Assembly (NCBI GenBank): GCA_023135025.1
Contig: JAGLTY010000005.1
Coordinates: 1 to 21,358, forward strand
Source: Bacteroidales bacterium
GTDB lineage: Bacteria; Bacteroidota; Bacteroidia; Bacteroidales; GCA-2748055
DNA: 21,358 nucleotides
Direction: 5' to 3'
Shown piece after piece: positions 7,433 to 15,037 of the stretch. The stretch's first letter is position 1, and the number at the start of each line of letters is the position of its first letter. Under the pieces are notes generated by a model. That model ran no database searches and was not told the DNA's origin. It was given only the letters and a program-made list of their open reading frames with translations. A program made the position numbers and the translations under genes.

Positions 7433-9796
7433 CTATTCATACCTTAATCCATCAACCGGGTTTCTGCGGGCCGTTTTCCAGGTCTGACCCAGGGTGATCA
7501 ACGCCTGGAACAGCAGTACAACCAGTATGGAGAGCACAAACAGCCACCAGTAGAGCGGGATACGGTTTGAGTAATCGGTGAGCCAGCTATCCAGGTAGAG
7601 CCATGCAAGCGGTACAGCAATGGCTGAAGCAGCTATGCTCCATTTCAGCGTGGAGGTGTAGATAAGGAGCAGCATCTCCCTGCTGGATCCTCCCATCACC
7701 TTCCGGATGCTGATCTCTTTGGTACGGCTCAGAATGTGATGGGAAACCAGTGCCCAGATTCCCAGGAGTACAATAAGCATGGAGAGGAGGGAGCCGGCCC
7801 CCATGATGTTCCGAAGCCACTCTTCGTTTTTGTAATACCCGTAATAGATATCACTGGCAAAGCGGTGCATGATGATATAATCTTCATCGAACGATTGAAT
7901 GGTTTCATCTACGGAATGGATGATCTCTCCAGGATCGGCATCGGAACTGAACCGGATCGACAGCACCCTGATCCAATCCTGGTAGGCCGATATGACCATG
8001 GGCTCTACCTGCCGGGCAGCCGATTCGTAGAGGAAGTCTTTGACTACACCAACCACTTCCAGGGGATCCTCATGCATGATTACCGATTGACCAACAATCT
8101 CTTCGGGTCTGCTCCCCAGCATGGTTACTGCTGCTTCGTTCAGGATCACCCCCTTTTTATCGGCAAGTCGATCGGGGTCGAGGAACCTCCCTTGTTCCAG
8201 GGTAAACTGGTAAAGGTTGCACAATCCCGGTTGTACCCGGTACTCGGAGATGCTTTTGCTTTTTTCGGGCAACTCGCCATACATCCTGATACCCTGACCA
8301 CTGTATCCGGCACCGATGGTGTGAAGCGAAGCAGCCACGTTCTCCACACCCCTTATTCCCAGTAGCTTGTCCCTGAGGGCGGGATAATCCTGCACAAGCT
8401 GTTCGTTCAGGTTTGAAACCAGCAGGATATTCTCCGGATTGTAGCCGGGAGAGAGGTTTTTCAGGTATCGGATCTGGGTATTGATTCCCAGCAGGTTGAT
8501 CAGAAGGAAGATGGCAATGGCGATCTGCAGGATGCTAACCACCCTTAGGAGCAATCGTTTGTCCCCGGCCGGGTTTACCATGCCAAGAATCAGCGGGACA
8601 GGGGCGGAGCGGCTCAGCAGCAATGCTGGATAGAACCCGGAGACCAGGATGGTGGCCAGGTAGACCGCTGCCAGAACCATGTAGAGCCAGGGCGAACGGA
8701 TGATCTCCATATAGGATTCCCGCTGCATCACTCTTCCAAATTCCGGTATAAGCAACAGTGACAGCACGGTCCCCGCCAGGAACGCAATGGTAACCACCAC
8801 TGTTGTTTCAGAATAGAACTGCCGGATCATAACAGGGCGACTGGCACCATTTACCTTTCGGATGCCAATCTCTTTGGAGCGTTTGGCCCCGTTCAGGATG
8901 TATAGATTTACAAAGTTGGAGAGTGCCAGGAACATCACGGTGACCACAATCAGCAGCATGATCAGGATATTCTTCATGCTTCCGGGAGGAGTCAGGTCCC
9001 ACGTTACAACGGTATGCAGGTGCAAGCGCCCCAGCATTTCAGTGCTTGAGGAGAAAGTGGATTCTCCAAAATCGCCGAACCTCTCCTGGAGCAATTGTAT
9101 GTTCTCACTGCATATAGTGTTTCTAACCGTCTCATGGTCAGCCTTCTCCTCCAACAGGTAATAGGTAAAAAATTCCAATCCTTCGAGATAAAGCAACTGG
9201 TCGACCGCCGCCATGGGCATCAGTATATCTAACTGGAAATGGGTATTGGGTGGTACATCCCTTACCACTGCAGTTACGGTATAGGTTTTGCCCTCCATCT
9301 CCAGGGCATTCCCAGTGACCTGGGTTGTTCCAAAGATCCGGTGGGCTATCTTTTCGGTCAGGATCACCCCATTGGTCTCCCTGAGTGCCATATCGGGGTT
9401 TCCTTCCAGCAGTTCCAGGTCGAATACCCTGAAAAAGTCGGGATCGGCATAGAGCAGCTTTAATCCCTGGTACCTGTTTTCGTTAAGGGTAAGCTCCCGC
9501 CGGAATCCCCTGTAAATCTGAACAGTAGCCTCAATGCCCGATACATGTTCAGGGAGTTCTGTATAGGCTTGTCTCAGGTTGATGGGCATGATCTCTTTTT
9601 CGCTTCCTTCGATCCAGATGGAGTTGAGCCGGCAAATCCTGTCGACATGGGTGAAGTGCCTGTCATAGCTTAATTCAAAAAGGATGAAAGCGGTGAGCAG
9701 GATGGAGGCGGCCAGTCCCAGGGAGAGCCCGGTCATATTGGTGATCAGACTTAAAGAATCGCGTTTAATGATTCTGAATATGTTCTTGAAAGTCAA
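7433..9796 (-). CDS. FtsX/MacB-type ABC transporter permease (paralog 1)
   Basis: 787 residues in the duplicated layout of these permeases: membrane segment at about 17-42; extracytoplasmic MacB-type domain to about 270; three-helix FtsX domain about 275-400; a further membrane segment about 415-440; second extracytoplasmic domain to about 650; and C-terminal FtsX domain about 660-787. Both FtsX domains carry the signature RSKEIGIRKVNGAS / RTKEISIRKVMGGS, and the protein ends NPVDGLRYE. Members of this superfamily usually work with a LolD/MacB-like ATPase and move or pull on periplasmic substrates by mechanotransmission, without a transmembrane substrate channel. No ATPase is encoded nearby. 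It is the middle gene of an operon, 18 bp after the C69 peptidase and 6 bp before the EamA transporter. It is the most divergent of the four paralogs by eye. Confidence 0.92.
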   Translation of the reverse strand: MTFKNIFRIIKRDSLSLITNMTGLSLGLAASILLTAFILFELSYDRHFTHVDRICRLNSIWIEGSEKEIMPINLRQAYTELPEHVSGIEATVQIYRGFRRELTLNENRYQGLKLLYADPDFFRVFDLELLEGNPDMALRETNGVILTEKIAHRIFGTTQVTGNALEMEGKTYTVTAVVRDVPPNTHFQLDILMPMAAVDQLLYLEGLEFFTYYLLEEKADHETVRNTICSENIQLLQERFGDFGESTFSSSTEMLGRLHLHTVVTWDLTPPGSMKNILIMLLIVVTVMFLALSNFVNLYILNGAKRSKEIGIRKVNGASRPVMIRQFYSETTVVVTIAFLAGTVLSLLLIPEFGRVMQRESYMEIIRSPWLYMVLAAVYLATILVSGFYPALLLSRSAPVPLILGMVNPAGDKRLLLRVVSILQIAIAIFLLINLLGINTQIRYLKNLSPGYNPENILLVSNLNEQLVQDYPALRDKLLGIRGVENVAASLHTIGAGYSGQGIRMYGELPEKSKSISEYRVQPGLCNLYQFTLEQGRFLDPDRLADKKGVILNEAAVTMLGSRPEEIVGQSVIMHEDPLEVVGVVKDFLYESAARQVEPMVISAYQDWIRVLSIRFSSDADPGEIIHSVDETIQSFDEDYIIMHRFASDIYYGYYKNEEWLRNIMGAGSLLSMLIVLLGIWALVSHHILSRTKEISIRKVMGGSSREMLLLIYTSTLKWSIAASAIAVPLAWLYLDSWLTDYSNRIPLYWWLFVLSILVVLLFQALITLGQTWKTARRNPVDGLRYE

Positions 9797-9814
9797 TTTG
9801 TTTTCTTGTTCGTT

Positions 9815-11461
9815 TTACCTGCTGTTGCTGTACTTCACGATCAGTGTGTCGTGCAGATGGTTGTACATCTCCAGTACCGTTTCCATTTTACCCTTGGAGT
9901 ATTCAGTGAGATATTCCAACGCTTTATCGGGACTCTTCTTGTAGAGAGCAAGCGCTTCACTGTCAACTTTATCACGCTCTGAAAAGAGCTGTTCCTCATA
10001 GGGGTCACGCACCTTCCAGAGATCTTTGACAGCCTCCTGCCATTTCAGGTAGAGCATATTGTCTACAAAATCGATGGCCCAGCAAGCCGACTGGTTGCTG
10101 TAGGTGGTGGGATCGAAGTTTTTGTAACAATCAGCAGTCTCCCGGGTGCCAGCATAGATGGGCACGTATGGACTGGTATAGGCATTATCGAGGAAGACCC
10201 AGTAGATGCCGCCTATGGGATCGGGCAGCCAGCCTCTCAGCTGGGCGATCATACCGTAATATCCCTGTGGTCGCGCCACATTCCGGCGATTGTTGATATC
10301 GAGCAGCTCCCGCATATCCCTGCTGGGAAAAGGGGTGGCCAACGGACTCTTCCTGATTCCCCCTTTGCCGTCGGGTACGAACCAGTCGTAATCCTCCGTC
10401 ATATCATAGATGGTTCCCTCGAAAGTGGAGCGCTGGAAGGCCATTACATCCTGTATGGAGATCTTTCGTTCAGGTTTGACAGAGGTGGGATAGAGAGAGA
10501 GCGGCTCCACATACTGGATATACTGGTTATATCCCAGCATATGTCCATCCGCCAGGTTGCGCTTTGGCCAGTCGGCATAACCAGGTGCATAGGTGCTGTA
10601 AAAGAGCCACATACGGCTGGTGGCCCACTCGCGGAGCATGGGAGCATAGACCTCCTGCAGGATAAAAGGTTTTGGCCCTTCGGGATTGTACCATTGCCTG
10701 TCAATGGCGAACTGCTTGTAGTTGGGTGAAAAGATAAAATTTTCGGGGTCCTTTTCGTCCACCTCCTTGATAATGCTCCAGTTGGCCACCACCAGCGCAT
10801 GGTCGTCGGGTACCCTTTGAGCTACCCAGATGGCACCCGGTTTCCCGCTCTCAGGATCCCAATCCGGTCCCACACTGAATATGTCGATGATCCAGATCTC
10901 TTCGGTATCTCCTACAACCAGGGTCTCCGATTCGCCTGCGCAGGAGGGGAGGAATCCATATTGGCTCATCAATTGACCAATAAATGCGGTGGCTTCGCGG
11001 GCCGAGGTATAGCGTTGCAATGCAAAAGCCTGTGCCTGCTCTACGGTCATGATCTGCTTGCAGACCGCCATATCCACCCTCAGCTCTTTGCGCTGACTGG
11101 TGGTGCTTTCGGCAATGGCCAGCTGGTGCTCGTTCATATGTGGATAAGCCGAGTGGAAATAGGTGTAGGTCCTTTCCACCTGTGGAATATGTCCCAGAAC
11201 ATCACCAAAATCGTCCAGGGGCCGGTGTATATCCTGGATTCCCCAGTATACCGGTGCCATCTCACCTTTTTTATAGCTTCGGCCATGCACCACCCTGATG
11301 CGGTTGTCGGCTCCGCAATCGGTATGTGAAACAATCACCGATCCATCTGCTGAAACCTTTTTACCAACAGCGATTATGGTACAGGGATATACCTCTGTGG
11401 CAGCCATTAGTATGGCTGCGATCATTGTTAAATTCTTTAAAGAAACCGGTTTTCTTATCAT
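9815..11461 (-). CDS. Exported C69-family peptidase (PepD-like dipeptidase)
   Basis: 548 residues. The N-terminus is basic then hydrophobic (MIRKPVSLKNLTMIAAILMA), followed by YPC with Cys27. In family C69 Ntn-hydrolases this cysteine becomes the N-terminal nucleophile after removal of the leader, and the following TIIAVGKKVSADGSVIVSHT matches the family start, so the leader probably serves export and activation. Further family segments are AIAESTTSQRKEL, ATAFIGQLMSQYGF and EIWIIDIFSVGPDW. Known members hydrolyse dipeptides; here the place of action would be the periplasm or cell surface. TEVYPC is not a lipobox, so it is not a typical lipoprotein. The length fits exported Bacteroidota members. 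It is the first gene of the operon with a permease and an EamA transporter, suggesting a chain of peptide cleavage and transport, which is inference. Confidence 0.9.
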   Translation of the reverse strand: MIRKPVSLKNLTMIAAILMAATEVYPCTIIAVGKKVSADGSVIVSHTDCGADNRIRVVHGRSYKKGEMAPVYWGIQDIHRPLDDFGDVLGHIPQVERTYTYFHSAYPHMNEHQLAIAESTTSQRKELRVDMAVCKQIMTVEQAQAFALQRYTSAREATAFIGQLMSQYGFLPSCAGESETLVVGDTEEIWIIDIFSVGPDWDPESGKPGAIWVAQRVPDDHALVVANWSIIKEVDEKDPENFIFSPNYKQFAIDRQWYNPEGPKPFILQEVYAPMLREWATSRMWLFYSTYAPGYADWPKRNLADGHMLGYNQYIQYVEPLSLYPTSVKPERKISIQDVMAFQRSTFEGTIYDMTEDYDWFVPDGKGGIRKSPLATPFPSRDMRELLDINNRRNVARPQGYYGMIAQLRGWLPDPIGGIYWVFLDNAYTSPYVPIYAGTRETADCYKNFDPTTYSNQSACWAIDFVDNMLYLKWQEAVKDLWKVRDPYEEQLFSERDKVDSEALALYKKSPDKALEYLTEYSKGKMETVLEMYNHLHDTLIVKYSNSR

Positions 11462-11480
11462 CTTTTCTGGTGAATTTGTT

Positions 11481-11511
11481 TAAATTGAAACCCAATTTAG
11501 GAAACATTCCT
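11481..11511. promoter_or_regulatory. Two adjoining inverted repeats in divergent promoter region
   Basis: TAAATTG (11481-11487) and CAATTTA (11493-11499) are a perfect 7-bp inverted repeat with a 5-nt spacer. AGGAA (11499-11503) and TTCCT (11507-11511) form a second one, sharing one base with the first. They lie in the 98-bp region between the divergent C69 peptidase (ATG 11461) and permease (ATG 11560). A regulator binding here could control both operons. The arms are short and the region is AT-rich, so chance is a real alternative. Confidence 0.35.
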
Positions 11512-11559
11512 GAATAACCACCACCCTGAAAAGATGGCCCGTTTTCAATTTGAGCTGTC

Positions 11560-13980
11560 ATGATAAAGAATTACCTGCTGATTGCATTTCGCAATGCCCG
11601 AAGGAACAAGGCTTACACACTTATTAATCTGCTTGGGTTGGCCATTGGTATTGCCAGCTCCATTATGATCCTGCTATTTGTGGTGGATGAGGTGAGTTTT
11701 GACAGGCACAATGAGCATTTCAGGGAGATTTACAGAATCTGTATCAGGGGAAAGATACAGGGCAATGAGGTTGAGGCCGCCCTCTCCAATGCACCCATGG
11801 GTGCAACATTAAAAGCCGATTTCCCTGAAGTAGAGGATTTTACACGCCTGTTCACTTTTGACGGGGATCCCAAAGTGACGTACGAGGAGAGGGTGTTTAT
11901 TGAGGAGAACTTCTACTATGCAGATTCTACTTTTTTCAATGTCTTTTCGGCCCCGGTGCTCTATGGACATCCGGAGGAAATGCTGAACAGGCCCAATACG
12001 GTGGTACTTACTGAGGAGACCGCCCGCAAATACTTTGGTAATGAGGATCCTGTGGGAAAATTTTTGCAGGTGGGTCAGCAGGAGGAAAATTTCGAGGTGA
12101 CCGGGGTTGTCAGGGGGTTTCCTGAGAGTTCGCATTTCCGGTTTAATATGCTTGGATCGATGACCTCCATCTATCTGGCCGATCTTACCCGGTGGCTGGG
12201 AAATAATAACTATACCTATATACGTCTACAGAAGGATTTTGATCCGGAGGAGCTTGAACAAAAGTTCCCGGAACTGATCGCGAAGCATATGGGAACAGAG
12301 CTGGAAGAGTTCCTCGGATTGACCATGGAGGAGTTTCTGGCAGCTGGCAATACCTATGGTTATTTTCTGGAGCCACTGAAGGATATTCACCTGAAGTCGG
12401 ATCTGCAGTTTGAGATCAACCCGGGTGGAAGCCGCTCCTCGGTGATCATTTTTTCGGTTATTGCACTGTTCCTGATCCTGATAGCTTCTATCAATTTTAT
12501 GAACCTGGCCACAGCCAGTGCAGCCAGAAGAGCCACAGAGGTGGGGATCAGGAAAGCAGCCGGGGCAGAGAAAAACCGTCTCATCCAGCAGTTTCTTACC
12601 GAATCGTTCCTGATTACTGTACTGGCGCTGATCCTGGCGGTGGTGCTTGTGGAGCTGTTTTTACCCGGTTTCAACAGGATTGCCGGGAAGGGACTTCAGC
12701 TGGAGTCCCTGGGCACTCTGCGCCTTATCATTGGCCTGCTGGTTATTGGGGTGTTTGTGGGGTTTGCCTCGGGGAGCTATCCCGCCTTTTTTCTCTCCTC
12801 ATTCAGACCGGCGGATGTATTGAAGAGCGGGGCCATGCGTGGGGCCAGAGGGGCAACACTACGAAGGATCCTGGTGACCTTCCAGTTTGTGGTGACCATT
12901 GTGCTATTCATCTGTACTATGTTGGTAAACAGACAGATGAATCATTTGCGGGCCAAGGACCTGGGATTTAATAAGGAGAACCTGGTGGTGATTGACAGGA
13001 TCTATGTGCTGGAAGAGCAGATGGAGGCATTTCGCCAGGAGTTGTTGAAAAATCCTTCCATACGGCAGGTTACTATCTCCAGTGCGGTGCCGGGCGGATT
13101 GATAGGGGACAACGCCTACCTTCCGGAGGGGGCCGCCACCAATGAAACACATGCCATCAATAACCTCTGGGCCGACTGGTACTTTCAGGATACCTATGAG
13201 CTGGAGATGGTGGAGGGAAGATGGTTCCGGGAGGAGAATCCAACGGACTCTTTTGCCCTGATCCTGAGTGAATCGGCCGTAAGGGCACTGAGCTTTGAAG
13301 ATCCTCTGAACAGACGCCTGTATACCCAGTTTGGCGAGGAAACAAACGATCCACATCCCATCATTGGTGTGGTGAAAGATTTTCATTTTCAGTCGCTGCA
13401 CCAGGAGATCAGACCCCTTATTATACAGTTTAACAGTGAGAATTATTACCAGATGTCGGTCAGGATCAGCGGTAACAATACTGGAAAGACTCTGGATTAT
13501 ATAGAGGAGATGTGGAACTCTTTCAGGGAGCAGCAGCCTATTCACATGACCTTCCTGGAGGAGGAGCTTGCAGCACTGTATGACAATGAAGAAAAAACGG
13601 CTACTATTTTTAACATCTTCTCGGTGCTGGCCATTTTTATTGCAGCGCTTGGACTGTTGGGACTGGCCTCATTCAGTGCAGCACAACGTACCAAAGAGAT
13701 AGGTATAAGAAAAGCCATGGGGGCATCCATTGCCAGTGTCCTGCTGGCCCTCTCCAGGGAGTACATCTGGCTGATTCTTGTGGCCACTTTGGCTGCGTGG
13801 CCCCTGGGTTACTTCTTTATGAAAGAGTGGCTGCAGGATTATCCCTCACGTGTTACCATGGAACCCACAGTCTTTATCCTTAGCTCCCTGATGGCCTTTG
13901 TTATTGCCGCGGTAACAGTGCTCCTCCGGGTTTACCACTCTGCCTCCGCCAATCCAGTAAAATCGTTACGATATGAATAA
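11560..13980 (+). CDS. FtsX/MacB-type ABC transporter permease (paralog 2)
   Basis: 806 residues. Membrane segment about 19-42 (NLLGLAIGIASSIMILLFVV), extracytoplasmic domain to about 285, FtsX domain about 290-420 with ATEVGIRKAAGAEK, membrane segment about 430-450, second extracytoplasmic domain to about 670, and C-terminal FtsX domain about 677-806 with RTKEIGIRKAMGAS. It ends NPVKSLRYE. It is closest by eye to paralog 4 (shared APMGATLKADFPEVE / GPMAAALLADYPEVE and AAGNTYGYFLEPLKDIHL / AAGNSYGYRLMDLTDIHL). The stop codon region contains the start of the next gene (ATG 13973, 8-nt overlap), so translation is coupled to the Fe-S protein. No ATPase gene adjoins it. A role in export or envelope lipid or peptide handling is family knowledge, not seen here. 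Confidence 0.92.
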   Translation: MIKNYLLIAFRNARRNKAYTLINLLGLAIGIASSIMILLFVVDEVSFDRHNEHFREIYRICIRGKIQGNEVEAALSNAPMGATLKADFPEVEDFTRLFTFDGDPKVTYEERVFIEENFYYADSTFFNVFSAPVLYGHPEEMLNRPNTVVLTEETARKYFGNEDPVGKFLQVGQQEENFEVTGVVRGFPESSHFRFNMLGSMTSIYLADLTRWLGNNNYTYIRLQKDFDPEELEQKFPELIAKHMGTELEEFLGLTMEEFLAAGNTYGYFLEPLKDIHLKSDLQFEINPGGSRSSVIIFSVIALFLILIASINFMNLATASAARRATEVGIRKAAGAEKNRLIQQFLTESFLITVLALILAVVLVELFLPGFNRIAGKGLQLESLGTLRLIIGLLVIGVFVGFASGSYPAFFLSSFRPADVLKSGAMRGARGATLRRILVTFQFVVTIVLFICTMLVNRQMNHLRAKDLGFNKENLVVIDRIYVLEEQMEAFRQELLKNPSIRQVTISSAVPGGLIGDNAYLPEGAATNETHAINNLWADWYFQDTYELEMVEGRWFREENPTDSFALILSESAVRALSFEDPLNRRLYTQFGEETNDPHPIIGVVKDFHFQSLHQEIRPLIIQFNSENYYQMSVRISGNNTGKTLDYIEEMWNSFREQQPIHMTFLEEELAALYDNEEKTATIFNIFSVLAIFIAALGLLGLASFSAAQRTKEIGIRKAMGASIASVLLALSREYIWLILVATLAAWPLGYFFMKEWLQDYPSRVTMEPTVFILSSLMAFVIAAVTVLLRVYHSASANPVKSLRYE

Positions 13981-15034
13981 TAACTATCAGAAGCTGGCCG
14001 ATGAACTCGACCGGATCCCCAATGGGTTCCCAAGGACCAAAAGCGGGGTGGAACTCAGACTGCTGGCCAAACTTTTTACCCCTGATGATGCGGCCCTTGC
14101 GGCCACGTTAAGCATGGAACCCAAATCACTAACGGAGATTGCTGAAGAGAACAAAATGGAAGAGGTAGAGGCCAAATCGAGGCTTATAGGTATGGTGAAA
14201 CGGGGCCTCATTGATCTGAAACGTGAGGAAGGCAGGGGATTTGTGTTTCACCTGATCCCTTTCGTGGTGGGATTTTATGAACGTCAGAATGCAAAAATCG
14301 ATAAAGAATTTGCTGAGTTGTTCGAGCAGTACTATCACGAGCGCTTTCATGAAACCATGCTTTCCCAGCCTTCGGTTCACAGGATCATTCCCCTTGAGAA
14401 AGCAATACCTGTGAATATCGATGTGATGCCTTACGAAAAAGCATCTACCTACCTGGACCAGGCACAATCGTGGGGTGTGCTGGATTGCATCTGCCGTGTA
14501 CAGAAGAAGCTCATAGGTCAGGGGTGTGACCATACGATAAAAAACTGCCTGGTTTTCTCACCCAAACCGGGCGCTTTTCAAAAGTCCGAAGAGATTGAAT
14601 CCCTTACAAGGGAGGAGGCTCTGGAGATCCTGGCTGAAGCGGACAGGGAAGGACTGGTACACTCCATTAACAATGCCCAGACGGAGGTCTATTATGTCTG
14701 TAATTGCTGCACCTGCTCCTGTGGTGTATTGAGAGGGATGGTTGAATATGGAAGTGAAAACTCCATTGCCCGTTCCGATTTCTATGCTGTGGTGGACCCG
14801 GATCTCTGCAGTGGATGTGAAGCCTGTTTGGATCGCTGTGCTTTCAATGCAATGGAAATGGTTGATGGTATCTGTGAGGTGGACCGGGCCAGCTGTTACG
14901 GGTGCGGTCTCTGCATCAGCACCTGTGAAACCGAAGCGCTATCGCTGATCAGGAAAAGCCCTGAAGAGCTAACCCCGCCACCTGTTGATGATGAAGCATG
15001 GCGGAGGGTTCGGGCTGCATCCCGAAACAATTGA
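13973..15034 (+). CDS. Winged-helix-like / 4Fe-4S double-cluster protein
   Basis: 353 residues, no signal peptide or membrane segment, so cytoplasmic. Residues about 30-95 look like a winged-helix domain (LAATLSMEPKSLTEIAEENK, then VEAKSRLIGMVKRGLIDLKR), as in MarR/ArsR-like readouts. The middle holds extra cysteines: C172, C174, C185, C192 and the dense CNCCTCSC at 243-250, which probably bind another metal site. The C-terminus has two canonical ferredoxin motifs CxxCxxCxxxC at 279/282/285/289 and 308/311/314/318, predicting two [4Fe-4S] clusters. It resembles a group of Fe-S proteins with N-terminal helix-turn-helix-like regions found in anaerobes; their function is unassigned. It overlaps the upstream permease by 8 nt and sits 3 nt before the next permease, so the three are one operon. 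It could be a redox sensor for, or an electron carrier linked to, the permeases; DNA binding is not shown. Confidence 0.85.
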   Translation: MNNNYQKLADELDRIPNGFPRTKSGVELRLLAKLFTPDDAALAATLSMEPKSLTEIAEENKMEEVEAKSRLIGMVKRGLIDLKREEGRGFVFHLIPFVVGFYERQNAKIDKEFAELFEQYYHERFHETMLSQPSVHRIIPLEKAIPVNIDVMPYEKASTYLDQAQSWGVLDCICRVQKKLIGQGCDHTIKNCLVFSPKPGAFQKSEEIESLTREEALEILAEADREGLVHSINNAQTEVYYVCNCCTCSCGVLRGMVEYGSENSIARSDFYAVVDPDLCSGCEACLDRCAFNAMEMVDGICEVDRASCYGCGLCISTCETEALSLIRKSPEELTPPPVDDEAWRRVRAASRNN

Positions 15035-15037
15035 GTT

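Noticed and set aside
7736..8365. Rightward 209-residue frame
   Set aside because: It lies antisense within permease 1, which has clear FtsX motifs; no recognisable content of its own.
11474..11506. TTTG at 11474 followed 19 bases later by TAGGAAAC as a Bacteroidota promoter
   Set aside because: The -7 element keeps only the TA and lacks TTTG, so the match is too weak.
12904..13545. Leftward 213-residue frame
   Set aside because: It lies antisense to the second extracytoplasmic domain of permease 2; a codon-bias shadow.
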